Notes: a model not told the origin generated them from the sequence alone. 39,542 nt of DNA from JAVBQG01 sp031549185 (GCA_031549185.1 JAVBQG010000052.1:1-39542); one strand, 5' to 3'; shown: positions 14,942 to 23,367, counted from the first letter of the stretch. Made by a program: numbers and translations.

Positions 14942-16660
14942 CTACTGCGTCTCGATCTCTTCCATTGCCGCAAGCAGCTCGTCCTCGATCTCGTCGAGCC
15001 TTTCGGCGTCCTGTTCGAGCGCTTTTTCGTATCGTTCGGTCAGGATCGAGAGCCGTTCGCGGTCCTCGTGCGACGTTGCCTTTTCGAGCAACATCCTCGC
15101 GCGGCGTGTCACAAAATTGATCAGATTGGACAAAGGCGCCGGGGCGGAATCGTTGTCTTCCCCGTCGTCGAAGGTGTCCAGCGCCTGCGAACCGAGCGCC
15201 CGGGGTTTGCGGCTGTCGAGGCGGATCTCGGTCCTGCGGCTGTGCCCCTTCTGCTCCGCGACGAGATGGACGATGCCGTTCTGGTCGTAGGAATACTCGA
15301 CCTGGACGGGGGAATTCTTTTCCGCCCTGGCCAGTTCGAGCCGGGTTTCGCCGAGCAGGGTATTGTCCTTCGAGTAGAGGCCCTCTCCCTGATAGATCTT
15401 CAACTCTACCGTTTTCTGGTTGTCGATCATGGTGTAGAAGAGACGCGAGCGTCGGGCAGGGATGGGGGTGTTGCGCGGTATGATGACGGCACACTCCAGT
15501 CCGTCGATAAAATGTGAATATACCTCGATGCTCAGCGAGTGAGCCGTGACGTCGACCAGGATCTGTTCCGCGTTCTCGCCCGAGATGATGCCGCCCTGAA
15601 TGCCCGCGCCCAGCGCGACGCTCAGGTCGGGGTTTATAACGGGGAGTTGGGCGCCTCCGAAGATTTCGGCCAGGCTTTCGGCGACGGCGGGCATTCGCGT
15701 CATGCCTCCGACGAGCAGGACTCTGTCGATCCCTTCCGGGGAGAGCTTCGCTTCCTCGAGGGCCTTTGCAATGGAGTGCGTCGTGCGGAGAACGAGATCG
15801 GCGGTCAGCGACTCGAACTCCTCGCGGGAAAATTCATGAGAGACGGTGTAGGTCCCGCCGTCCGGTGCGGGAATGTGTGCCTCCTCCACCAGGGCGGAGG
15901 CTTGTTCGGAGAGCGCGATCTTCGCGTTTTCCGCCGCTGCCGTTAGGCGGGCGATTGCGGGGGCGTGGCGTGAAAGATCCGGACCGCCGTCCTCGCGAAT
16001 TTTCTCGAGCAGCCGGTCCACCAGGCGTCTGTCGAAGTCGTCTCCGCCCAGGTGGGTATCGCCCGTGCTGGCCAGGACTTCGACGATCTCGCCCATGCGC
16101 AGTATGGAGACGTCGAACGTACCTCCGCCGAGGTCGTAGACGAGCGTGTGTTTCTCCGCGCCGCGCGTTTCATCATTCCGGACCTGAATTTGCCCGTAAA
16201 ACAGCGCCGCCGCCGTCGGTTCACTCACGATGCGCTCGACGGCGAGGCCCGCACGCCTGCCGGCTTCCATCGTCGAGCGCCGCTGGGCGTCGCTGAAGTA
16301 CGCGGGCACTGTGATGACCACCCGCTTCACTTCGCAGCCCTCGATCCGTCTGGCCTCGTCGCAGAGATAACGGAGAATCATGGCCGAGATGTCCTCCGGG
16401 TCGTATATGTTCTTTCCGATTTTCAGCGCTTCCGACGATCCCATGAGGCGTTTCACCGAGCGGACCGACTCTTCCGGAAAGGCTGTCGCGCGGTTTAGCG
16501 CCTTCCGCCCGACGTAAATCGTCTTTCCGTCGAAGCTGACGACGGATGGCACGATCCCGTTCCCGTCCACCTGGATCAGATGGGGTTTCCCGTCCTCCAG
16601 CACTGCGATGCAAGAGTTCGTCGTTCCCAGGTCGATGCCGTAAATTTTATCATTGTTCAT
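14942..16660 (-). CDS. Hsp70-family chaperone (DnaK paralogue with shortened lid)
   Basis: The 572-residue ATPase has all Hsp70 hallmarks: IDLGTTNS at residues 9-16, the catalytic Lys70 in SVKRLMG, ITVPAYFSDAQRRS, SEPTAAAL, DLGGGTFDVS with Thr181 and Asp183, and LVGGMTRMPAV. The interdomain linker (QILVDVTAHSLSIEV) and the beta-sandwich substrate-binding domain follow. The helical lid is only about 65-70 residues, making the protein about 65 shorter than DnaK. N-glycine-rich or disordered DnaK-type tails are absent. Genes for a GrpE-like factor and a J-like protein precede it; its ATG overlaps the J-gene stop by 4 bases. This set-up indicates a specialised second Hsp70, comparable in idea to HscA or HscC, rather than the housekeeping dnaK. 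Confidence 0.93.
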   Translation of the reverse strand: MNNDKIYGIDLGTTNSCIAVLEDGKPHLIQVDGNGIVPSVVSFDGKTIYVGRKALNRATAFPEESVRSVKRLMGSSEALKIGKNIYDPEDISAMILRYLCDEARRIEGCEVKRVVITVPAYFSDAQRRSTMEAGRRAGLAVERIVSEPTAAALFYGQIQVRNDETRGAEKHTLVYDLGGGTFDVSILRMGEIVEVLASTGDTHLGGDDFDRRLVDRLLEKIREDGGPDLSRHAPAIARLTAAAENAKIALSEQASALVEEAHIPAPDGGTYTVSHEFSREEFESLTADLVLRTTHSIAKALEEAKLSPEGIDRVLLVGGMTRMPAVAESLAEIFGGAQLPVINPDLSVALGAGIQGGIISGENAEQILVDVTAHSLSIEVYSHFIDGLECAVIIPRNTPIPARRSRLFYTMIDNQKTVELKIYQGEGLYSKDNTLLGETRLELARAEKNSPVQVEYSYDQNGIVHLVAEQKGHSRRTEIRLDSRKPRALGSQALDTFDDGEDNDSAPAPLSNLINFVTRRARMLLEKATSHEDRERLSILTERYEKALEQDAERLDEIEDELLAAMEEIETQ

Positions 16661-17064
16661 CTTAACGCTCCGTTCTTCATGTCTTCGTTCGCGATGCCTC
16701 GCAACTCGAACGGCGTTTCAGCGGTCTCCCGCAGGATTTGTGCGAGTTTCTCGCCACTCTCCGAAGCCGACGCGAGTCCCTTCAGGTTGTTCAGATCCAC
16801 CAGGTCCGCCGGGCTGAATTCCGGGCGGTCGCCCCACAGAAACCCGGCCAGCTCGGGTGGCGTCGCGCGGAACATCGCTTCGCGCGTTTCGTCCAGAGAG
16901 GAGTCGTCCAGGGTCAATTGCCGGTACGCGTTCCGTATCTCGGCGAATTTGTCGGGGAAGTGCTCGGGGGGATAGCGCCGCACCATGCGGAGATAGGCTT
17001 GCCGTGCGGCCTCGGGCGTTGCGTCGCGCGAAATTCTCAGGGTTGCGTATGCCGATTCGAACAT
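16657..17064 (-). CDS. Degenerate J-domain protein (HPD motif replaced)
   Basis: The 135-residue product starts with a J-domain-like helix pattern: SAYATLRISRDATPEAARQAYLRMVRRY, a loop, then FAEIRNAYRQL. In ordinary J-proteins the loop holds HPD, which stimulates Hsp70 ATPase. Here the aligned residues are Tyr-Pro-Pro (RRYPPEHFPDKF). The C-terminal 70 residues have no feature I recognise and no zinc-finger cysteines. Its position between grpE-like and hsp70 genes, with a 4-base gap on one side and an ATGA overlap on the other, supports a function as partner of this Hsp70 in spite of the lost motif. The next FPDKF in the loop might act as a shifted surrogate, which is speculation. Confidence 0.82.
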   Translation of the reverse strand: MFESAYATLRISRDATPEAARQAYLRMVRRYPPEHFPDKFAEIRNAYRQLTLDDSSLDETREAMFRATPPELAGFLWGDRPEFSPADLVDLNNLKGLASASESGEKLAQILRETAETPFELRGIANEDMKNGALR

Positions 17065-17068
17065 GACG

Positions 17069-17578
17069 TCACCCTTCCTGTCCCGTGCGGTTTACCACGA
17101 CCGTGGCGCATCGCACGATCCTGTCCCCTTCGAGAAAGCCGGGGAGCACGATTTTCACGACGGTACCCTCCGGCAGGGAGGGGTCGGAGCATATCTCGCA
17201 GGCCGTGTGCTTTTCGGGATCGAAGGGAATCCCGGTCTCCATTTCGAGCGCGATCCCGAACGACGCCAGCAGCGACTCGAATTTTCGCATGAGAATGCCG
17301 GACTCCGGCGTCTCTGGGACGTCTGCGTGCGCGAGCGCGAAGCTCTCGGCGAAGGCGAAGAGCGCCTGAAAGGCCGGTTTCTCGTCCCGTTCCCGCCGCA
17401 GCATCTCGATCGTGGAATTCTGCGCGTCGCAGATGGATTCGAGAACCGCCTGCCTCCGGCGCTCGCCGCGAGATGCCGCCGCCAGCCTCTCGTCGATGGA
17501 GTCGAGACGCTCTACCAGCGCGCGTTTCAGTTCCTCCATGGCCAGTGTCGGATCTTTTTTGGAAAATAAACCGAACAT
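17069..17578 (-). CDS. GrpE-like nucleotide exchange factor
   Basis: The 169-residue product has a long charged helical N-terminal half (MEELKRALVERLDSIDERLAAASRGERRRQ) and ends in the GrpE beta-domain: GIPFDPEKHTACEI, then EGTVVKIVLPGFLEGDRIVRCATVVVNR. The order and spacing match GrpE, although the usual central helix is reduced and the two Cys are atypical. It should accelerate ADP release from the adjacent Hsp70. The start follows the gyrB stop by 18 bases with GGGAGG at 10-base spacing, so the chaperone module is probably transcribed with remB and gyrB. Confidence 0.85.
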   Translation of the reverse strand: MFGLFSKKDPTLAMEELKRALVERLDSIDERLAAASRGERRRQAVLESICDAQNSTIEMLRRERDEKPAFQALFAFAESFALAHADVPETPESGILMRKFESLLASFGIALEMETGIPFDPEKHTACEICSDPSLPEGTVVKIVLPGFLEGDRIVRCATVVVNRTGQEG

Positions 17579-17596
17579 CTAAGTCAGCCTCCCGGG

Positions 17597-19603
17597 TCAT
17601 ATATCCAGGTTCCGGACCTCTCGCGCGTGGCTCTCGATGAACTCGCGGCGCGGTTCGACCGCGTCGCCCATCAGGATGCCGAAGAGCTCGTCGGCGAGGA
17701 CCGCATCCTCCACCTGCACCTTCAGCGTCAGGCGGTTCTGCGGGTCCATGGTGGTTTCCCAGAGCTGCTCGGGGTTCATCTCGCCGAGGCCCTTGTAGCG
17801 CTGGATACTCGTGCGCTTGGGGTCCATGCCGGCCGTCATGTCCTTCATCTCTTTCTCCGAATAGCAGTACTGCACCGTCTTGCCCTCCTGCACGCGGAAG
17901 AGCGGCGGTTGTGCCACAAAGAGGTGTCCGTTCTCGATGATCTGCGGCATGTAGCGATAGAAGAGCGTCAAGAGCAGCGTACGGATGTGTGCGCCGTCGA
18001 CATCGGCGTCCGCCATCAGGAAGATCTTGTGATAGCGCAGGCGCTCGGGGTCGTAGTCGTCGCTGATGCCGCAGCCGAGGGCCTGTACGATGGTGCGGAT
18101 GACGTCGTTCGACAGGATTTTGTCGAGCCGCGCTTTCTCCACGTTCAGGATCTTGCCGCGCAGGGGGAGGATGGCCTGGAAATTGCGGTCGCGCCCCTGT
18201 TTGGCGCTGCCGCCCGCGCTGTCTCCCTCGACGATGTACAGCTCGCAGTCCTGCGGGTTGCGGTTGGAGCAGTCGGCGAGTTTGCCGGGCAGGTCGAGGC
18301 CGTTCATGATCGACTTGCGGCGGACGAGGTCTCGCGCCTTGCGCGCCGCCTCGCGCGCCTGGCGGGCCTTCAGCGCCTTGTCGACGATCGGCTTCAGGAT
18401 CTCCGGCGTCTCCTCCAGGGCGATCTTGAGGCCCTCGTAGACGAGCGAGTCGACGATGCCCTTGACGTCGCCGTTGCCGAGCTTGGTCTTGGTCTGCCCC
18501 TCGAACTGGGGTTCCATCAGCTTGACGGAGATGATGGCCGTGAGGCCCTCCTTCAAGTCGTCGCCGCTCAGGTTGGTGTCCTTCTCCTTGAGGAGCTTTT
18601 CGCGCCGCGCCTCGTCGTTGATCGCGCGCGTGAGCGCCGAGCGGAAGCCGGAGACGTGCGTGCCGCCCTCGATCGTGTTGATCAGGTTGGCGAACGCGAA
18701 GATGCGCTCGAGGTACGTGTCGTTGTAGAGGATGGCGACCTCGACGGAGGTCTGGTCCTTGTTGCCCTGGATGTAGATCGGTGTCTTGAAGAGCAGCTCC
18801 TTGCCGCGGTTGAGGTACTCGACGAACGAGCGGAGCCCGCCCTCGTAGTGGTACGTCTTGGCCTGGGGCGTGTTGCCCTCCGCGTCCGGCCGCAGGTCTT
18901 CGAAGGCGATGGTCACGCCGGGATTGAGGAACGCCAGCTCGCGCAGGCGGCCCTTCAGGGTGTCGGCCGAATATTCCATGACGGAGAAGATCTCGTCGTC
19001 CGGCATGAAGTGCACGCGCGTGCCGCGGTCGTTCGAGTCGCAGGTCTTCTCCAGCGGAGTGACGGGGATGCCGCGCTCGTAGCGCTGGTGGTACTCGCAG
19101 CCGTCGCGATAGATGTTCAGCTCCAGCCAGCGCGAGAGCGCGTTGACGACCGAGACGCCGACGCCGTGAAGGCCGCCGGATACCTGGTACGCACTGTGGT
19201 CGAACTTGCCGCCCGCGTGTAGCACGGTCATGACGACCTCGGCCGCCGACTTGCCGGCGCCCTCGTGGTACTCGGTCGGGATGCCGCGCCCGTTGTCGCA
19301 CACGGAGACGCTGCCGTCCGGGTGGATGGCCACCTCGACCCGGTCGCAGAAGCCGGCGAGCGATTCGTCGATCGCGTTGTCGACCACCTCGTAGACGAGG
19401 TGGTGCAGGCCGCGCGAACCCTGGTCGCCGATGTACATGCCGGGGCGTTTGCGGACGGCCTCCAACCCTTCGAGGACCTGGATGTCCTTCGCGCCGTAGT
19501 CGGCGCCGTTGCCGTTGCCGTTTCCATTTCCGTTTGTAGAGCCGTTTGTCGGGGGGATCGCGAATGTTCCCGTGGTTGCGTTCTTTATCTGTTCCTCTGG
19601 CAT
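17597..19603 (-). CDS. gyrB: DNA gyrase subunit B
   Basis: The approximately 668-residue ATPase subunit of gyrase, which introduces negative supercoils. Domain order: GHKL ATPase (EAVRKRPGMYIGD, VVDNAIDES, DNGRGIP, GLHGVGVSVVNAL), transducer domain, then TOPRIM (YIVEGDSAGGSAKQGRD and LMADADVDGAHIRTLLL) and the C-terminal GyrB signature (QRYKGLGEMNPEQLWETTMDP). It lacks the long insert found in gamma-proteobacterial GyrB. The start is ambiguous: ATG 19603 or GTG 19624; both overlap remB. Before the conserved region lies a low-complexity Asn-Gly stretch encoded by a hexanucleotide repeat. Having remB immediately upstream matches the firmicute remB-gyrB order; recF is not seen. Confidence 0.97.
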   Translation of the reverse strand: MPEEQIKNATTGTFAIPPTNGSTNGNGNGNGNGADYGAKDIQVLEGLEAVRKRPGMYIGDQGSRGLHHLVYEVVDNAIDESLAGFCDRVEVAIHPDGSVSVCDNGRGIPTEYHEGAGKSAAEVVMTVLHAGGKFDHSAYQVSGGLHGVGVSVVNALSRWLELNIYRDGCEYHQRYERGIPVTPLEKTCDSNDRGTRVHFMPDDEIFSVMEYSADTLKGRLRELAFLNPGVTIAFEDLRPDAEGNTPQAKTYHYEGGLRSFVEYLNRGKELLFKTPIYIQGNKDQTSVEVAILYNDTYLERIFAFANLINTIEGGTHVSGFRSALTRAINDEARREKLLKEKDTNLSGDDLKEGLTAIISVKLMEPQFEGQTKTKLGNGDVKGIVDSLVYEGLKIALEETPEILKPIVDKALKARQAREAARKARDLVRRKSIMNGLDLPGKLADCSNRNPQDCELYIVEGDSAGGSAKQGRDRNFQAILPLRGKILNVEKARLDKILSNDVIRTIVQALGCGISDDYDPERLRYHKIFLMADADVDGAHIRTLLLTLFYRYMPQIIENGHLFVAQPPLFRVQEGKTVQYCYSEKEMKDMTAGMDPKRTSIQRYKGLGEMNPEQLWETTMDPQNRLTLKVQVEDAVLADELFGILMGDAVEPRREFIESHAREVRNLDI
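19508..19537. repeat. Imperfect hexanucleotide repeat inside gyrB
   Basis: Five consecutive six-base units (GTTGCC, GTTGCC, GTTTCC, ATTTCC, GTTTGT on the plus strand) encode an Asn-Gly run in the N-terminal extension of GyrB. Changes in unit number would keep the reading frame. Confidence 0.7.
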
Positions 19604-19797
19604 GTCTGAAGTTGCTCCTTCCACTGGACGCCTTCCCTCCAGAATTTTTCACTGCGTCTGCGAAGCGTCGCAGGCGTGAAACCCGTCGCCCGCACCGTGT
19701 TGTCGCGCATCAAAATGGCCGTCTCGCTCTCCTCTCTGACGAGCGCCACGACCCTCTCCATGCATACGATATCCTCCTCTTCGAGAAGAAGAAACAT
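19585..19797 (-). CDS. remB: RemB-like (DUF370 family) regulator
   Basis: The 70-residue product matches the RemA/RemB (DUF370) family: MFLLLEEEDIVCMERVVALV at the start, then AILMRDNTVRATGFTPATLRRRSEKF, corresponding to the '-Y-SP-SS-TLKKR-' end of Bacillus RemB (YaaB). RemA-type proteins form rings that bind DNA and activate matrix genes; the role of RemB is less clear. Gene order with gyrB directly downstream is the same as in Bacillus and strengthens the assignment. The start has GAGGTG at 6 bases; the stop lies inside the 5' end of gyrB, so the two are coupled. Confidence 0.8.
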   Translation of the reverse strand: MFLLLEEEDIVCMERVVALVREESETAILMRDNTVRATGFTPATLRRRSEKFWREGVQWKEQLQTCQRNR

Positions 19798-19826
19798 GGC
19801 AACACCTCACGCATCAGGCTACGTAT

Positions 19827-19835
19827 ATTATAGCA
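19827..19835 (-). promoter_or_regulatory. Extended -10 promoter of the remB-gyrB operon
   Basis: The minus strand reads TGCTATAAT, a consensus extended -10 element, about 30 bases before the remB start. No good -35 is found at the expected distance, as is usual for extended -10 promoters. Confidence 0.55.
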
Positions 19836-19881
19836 GAAGATAAAAAGAGGGCGGATGATACAATATGAAGACCATTAAAAC

Positions 19882-20025
19882 CCGACCTCACCCCCCGACC
19901 CCCTCTCCGTTGCGAAGAGGGGGAGAAGAGCGGGAATGAAGGCGAAAGATTTCGATTTTCGTTTTTGTTTTGCTCCCCTCCCTCTCCGTATCGGAGAGGG
20001 AGGGGCCGGGGGAGGGTGAGGTCGG
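19882..20025. repeat. 144-base intergenic element with terminal inverted repeats
   Basis: The ends CCGACCTCACCCCCC (19882-19896) and GGAGGGTGAGGTCGG (20011-20025) are inverted copies. Each arm continues into a further C-rich/G-rich palindrome: CCCCCTCT..AGAGGGGG on the left and CCCTCTCCG-TAT-CGGAGAGGG on the right. The core contains no gene. It sits between the divergent remB and malQ genes and looks like a small non-autonomous repeat of a type common between bacterial genes. Confidence 0.75.
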
Positions 20026-20045
20026 ATCCAGAAGGAGTGGTTGCC

Positions 20046-21635
20046 ATGGACGCGGCGTACGATCGCAAAGCGGGTCTGTTGTTGCACATATCGAGTCTGC
20101 CGGGACCGTACGGCGTCGGCGACATGGGGCCGGAGGCGGAGACGTTCGCGAACTTCCTCGCCGCGGCGGGTTTCCGGGCGTGGCAGACGCTGCCGCTCGT
20201 GCCGACGAGCGCGGCGTTCGGGTACTCTCCCTACAGCTGCCCGTCTGCCTTCGCGGGCAACGTCCTCTTTATCTCGCCGGATCGCCTCTGCGAGTGGGGG
20301 CTGATCGAGAAGGACGAGCTGCGCGCGTTCGTCCTCCCCTGCGTGAGCCACGTCTGCTTCGCCGACGCGATCCAGGGCAAGAAAAAAATCCTCCTCCGCG
20401 CGTACGAAAACTTTCGCGGCGAAGACGCCTACAAGAAGCGCTATAAAAAACTCTCCGACGAGTTCTGGGATTTCTGCCTCGCCGAGGCGCACTGGCTGGA
20501 GGACTACGCGCTCTTCACGGCGCTCAAGGAGATCGCGGGCGACGTCGCTTGGAGCGATTGGCTGGAGGAGTATGCGAAGCGCGACTGGGCGGTGCTGGAT
20601 CCTCTCAAGAGGGGGCGCCGCGTTGCCCGGCTGCTCGATCGCTGCCGCTTCGAGCAGTTTCTGTTTTTCCGCCAGCTTGCCGACCTGAGAAAACTCTGCG
20701 CCGAGCGGGGGATCGAACTGATCGGCGACCTGCCCATCTACGTCGGCTACGACAGCGCCGACGTCTGGGGGCATCAGGATCTCTTCGAACTGGACGAAAA
20801 AGGCAGACCAACGGTGGTCGCCGGTGTCCCTCCGGACTATTTCAGCGAGACGGGGCAGCGCTGGGGCAACCCGATCTATCGATGGGGCCGCATGCGCGGC
20901 GACGGTTACGGGTGGTGGATGAACCGCTTTCGCCAAGCCCTCGTCTGCGCCGATCGCGTGCGCGTCGACCATTTTCGCGGGTTCCTCGGCTACTGGGAGA
21001 TTCCGGCGGAGGAGAAGACGGCGGTGAACGGCGCCTGGAGGTCCGGCCCGGGGCGCGACTTTTTCCTCGCGCTGCACAGGACCTTTGGTGCCGGTGGGGA
21101 GCGCTTGCCCTTCATCGCGGAGGACCTCGGCGTGATTACGGACGACGTCCGCGAGGCGATGAACAAATTCGGGTTGCCGGGCATGAAGGTGCTTCAGTTC
21201 GCGTTCGGAGAGGGGATGCCGCAGAGCCCCTACGCGCCGCACATGCACAGGCGCAACAGCGCGGTCTACACCGGCACGCACGACAACGACACGACGCTGG
21301 GCTGGTGGCGGAAGGGGGCGACCGCGGAGGAGAGGGCGAACCTGGCGCGGTATCTGGGCGTGGAGCAGGTTGGCGAAGAGGAGATCGTGCGCACGATGAA
21401 GCGCCTGGCTTATGCCAGCACGGCGGAGCTGATCGTGATCCCGGTGCAGGACGCGCTCGGGCTTGGCTCCGAGGCTCGCATGAACGTCCCCTCGACGCCC
21501 GAGCACAACTGGACCTGGCGCCTCTCGGGCGACGAGCGCCTGGAGGAGTGCGCGGAGGAACTGCGGGAACTTGCGGTGCTGTATGGGAGGTTCGAGGAGC
21601 CGAAGGGGAAAGAGAAAAAGAGCGGCGGGGCGTGA
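20046..21635 (+). CDS. malQ: 4-alpha-glucanotransferase (GH77)
   Basis: The 529-residue product transfers glucan chains between maltooligosaccharides (amylomaltase, disproportionating enzyme). GH77 signatures: RKAGLLLHISSLPGPYGVGDMG at the start, AWQTLPLVPTSAAFGYSPYS, IELIGDLPIYVGYDSADVW, CADRVRVDHFRGFLGYWEIP (nucleophile Asp in VRVDHFRG), FIAEDLGVITDDV (acid/base Glu) and YTGTHDNDTTLGWW (third carboxylate). The length is normal for bacterial MalQ. The frame is open upstream into the repeat, but AAGGAG 8 bases before the ATG at 20046 fixes the start. No other glycogen or maltose gene is nearby. Confidence 0.96.
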   Translation: MDAAYDRKAGLLLHISSLPGPYGVGDMGPEAETFANFLAAAGFRAWQTLPLVPTSAAFGYSPYSCPSAFAGNVLFISPDRLCEWGLIEKDELRAFVLPCVSHVCFADAIQGKKKILLRAYENFRGEDAYKKRYKKLSDEFWDFCLAEAHWLEDYALFTALKEIAGDVAWSDWLEEYAKRDWAVLDPLKRGRRVARLLDRCRFEQFLFFRQLADLRKLCAERGIELIGDLPIYVGYDSADVWGHQDLFELDEKGRPTVVAGVPPDYFSETGQRWGNPIYRWGRMRGDGYGWWMNRFRQALVCADRVRVDHFRGFLGYWEIPAEEKTAVNGAWRSGPGRDFFLALHRTFGAGGERLPFIAEDLGVITDDVREAMNKFGLPGMKVLQFAFGEGMPQSPYAPHMHRRNSAVYTGTHDNDTTLGWWRKGATAEERANLARYLGVEQVGEEEIVRTMKRLAYASTAELIVIPVQDALGLGSEARMNVPSTPEHNWTWRLSGDERLEECAEELRELAVLYGRFEEPKGKEKKSGGA

Positions 21636-21669
21636 GGGGGATTTTTTCTGGACGCGCCTATGTGCAACC

Positions 21670-21698
21670 TTTATACTGATCCGACCGCAAAGTATAAA
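21670..21698 (+). promoter_or_regulatory. Inverted repeat before the proline racemase gene
   Basis: TTTATACT and AGTATAAA are an 8-base perfect inverted repeat with a 13-base spacer, ending 27 bases before the racemase start codon. It could be an operator; no regulator gene is adjacent. Confidence 0.35.
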
Positions 21699-21725
21699 TC
21701 AGTTTTTTCGAAGGGGTGATCTGTC

Positions 21726-22748
21726 ATGCAATTCAGCAACGTCATCACCTGTATCGACGCCCACACCGCGGGCGAGCCGGTGCGCATCGTGACGGCCGGC
21801 TTTCCCCCCATCCACGGCGACACGATGCTCGAACGGCGCAAATATGTGCTCAAGAACCTCGACCACTATCGCCGCATGATCATGCGCGAGCCGCGCGGGC
21901 ACGACGCCATGTACGGCGCGATCCTGACGCCGCCCGTCACGCCCGACGGCGACCTCGGCGTGCTCTTCGTCGACAACGGCGGCATGGGCACGATGTGCGG
22001 ACACGGAACGATCGGCGTGTCGAAGGCGGCCTTCGACACGGGCATGCTGCCTGCCAGAGAGGGTACGAACGTCCTCAAGATCGACGCGCCGGCCGGCCGC
22101 GTCACCTCGTACGTCGAGGTCCGGGACGGGGCCGTGAAGAGCGTGTCGTTCCGCAATGTGCCGGCCTTCATGTACAAGCGGGACGTGAGGGTCCCCGTGA
22201 AGGGCGTCGGTGAGGTCAACGCCGATATCTGCTTCGGCGGCGCGTTTTATATCTTTGTCGAGGCGAGCCAGGTGGGGCTGGAGGTCGAACCCTCGCAGAG
22301 CGTCGCGCTTGCCGAGCGGGCGATGGAGATCAAGGCGTGGGTCTCGGAGAACATGAAGGTCGTCCATCCGCTGGAGCCTGGCATCGACTGGATCTACGGG
22401 ACGGTGTTGATCACGCCGCCTGAGGCCAGTGGCGACCGCATCGTCACGCGTAACGTCTGCACCTTCGGCGAGATGGAGGTCGACCGCTCGCCCTGCGGCA
22501 CGGGGACGTGCGCGCGTATGGCGCAGCTCTACGCGCGTGGGATCATGAAGCCGGGCATGACGCTTGAGAACCACAGCATCATCGACACGGTCTTCGACGG
22601 CACGATCATCGAGGAGACGACCGTGGCGGGCGAGAGGGCCATCGTCCCGCAGGTCTCCGGCATGGCCTACATCATGGGCTTCAACCAGCTCGTGCTGGAG
22701 CCGGCGGACCCCATGCCGGAGGGCTTCCGCATGGGCGTGAAGGATTAA
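21726..22748 (+). CDS. Proline racemase family protein
   Basis: The 340-residue cofactor-independent enzyme has both catalytic cysteines of the racemase/epimerase branch: MCGHGTIG (first Cys) and VDRSPCGTGTCARMA (second Cys). The dehydratase branch would have Thr in the second position, so proline racemase or 4-hydroxyproline 2-epimerase is expected. The N-terminal IDAHTAGEPVRIV and GHDAMYGAIL blocks are also typical. Which substrate is used cannot be decided from the motifs alone. In proline-fermenting anaerobes the enzyme makes D-proline for reduction, but no D-proline reductase genes are present here. The isochorismatase-family gene follows after 23 bases with its own ribosome site. Confidence 0.93.
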   Translation: MQFSNVITCIDAHTAGEPVRIVTAGFPPIHGDTMLERRKYVLKNLDHYRRMIMREPRGHDAMYGAILTPPVTPDGDLGVLFVDNGGMGTMCGHGTIGVSKAAFDTGMLPAREGTNVLKIDAPAGRVTSYVEVRDGAVKSVSFRNVPAFMYKRDVRVPVKGVGEVNADICFGGAFYIFVEASQVGLEVEPSQSVALAERAMEIKAWVSENMKVVHPLEPGIDWIYGTVLITPPEASGDRIVTRNVCTFGEMEVDRSPCGTGTCARMAQLYARGIMKPGMTLENHSIIDTVFDGTIIEETTVAGERAIVPQVSGMAYIMGFNQLVLEPADPMPEGFRMGVKD

Positions 22749-22771
22749 AATAAAATCAGGGAGGGCATGTC

Positions 22772-23335
22772 ATGACAAAAAAATTGCGGCGGTTGCGCGA
22801 GGGCGAGGTTCGTTTCCTGCTCGTCGACATCCAGGAGAAGCTGTTTCCCCACATTCACGGTCACGAGGAGATTCGCGAGAACTCGCTACGGCTTCTGGCC
22901 GCGGCGAGGCTGCTGGACATCCCCTTTTTCTACACCGAGCAGTACCCGAAGGGGATCGGCGGCACGGACGCGGAGCTGATGAAGGCGCTGCCCTCCGGGG
23001 CGAAGCGCTACGAGAAGATGTACTTTTCGTGCATGGACGAGCCGGGCTTCAAGGATTTCCTGGGGCCGCTCCACAAGAACGTCGTCACGGTGGTCTGGGG
23101 GATCGAGACGCACATCTGCATCGAGACGACCGTCATGGACATGCTCGACGAGGGAATGCAGGTGGCCGTCGTCTTCGACGCGGTCGGCAGCCGCAAACCG
23201 GAGAACCGCGAGACGGCGCTCGGCGCCATGCAGCGAGCGGGGGCGTTGATTCTCTCCACGGAGAGCGTCGCCTATCAGCTGTTGGGCAAGGCGGGGACGG
23301 AGCGTTTCAAGGCGATGCTGCCGTTTTTCAAATAG
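22772..23335 (+). CDS. Isochorismatase-family cysteine hydrolase
   Basis: The 187-residue product has the family's catalytic triad: Asp in LLVDIQEKLF, Lys in RYEKMYFSC and Cys in VVWGIETHICIETT. FYTEQYPKGIGGT and VAVVFDAVGSRKPENRETAL are typical of the YcaC-like hydrolase group, which includes amidases of various small substrates; the true substrate is unknown. GGGAGG lies upstream. Cotranscription with proline racemase is likely. A strong hairpin closes the unit. Confidence 0.92.
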   Translation: MTKKLRRLREGEVRFLLVDIQEKLFPHIHGHEEIRENSLRLLAAARLLDIPFFYTEQYPKGIGGTDAELMKALPSGAKRYEKMYFSCMDEPGFKDFLGPLHKNVVTVVWGIETHICIETTVMDMLDEGMQVAVVFDAVGSRKPENRETALGAMQRAGALILSTESVAYQLLGKAGTERFKAMLPFFK

Positions 23336-23367
23336 CCGCCATCCGTTTTTTCGTCTGACAGGATTCG

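Noticed and set aside
17627..19222. A 531-codon plus-strand frame opposite gyrB
   Set aside because: Antisense shadow of gyrB, with Val/Leu/Arg/Asp-rich composition and no recognisable domain.
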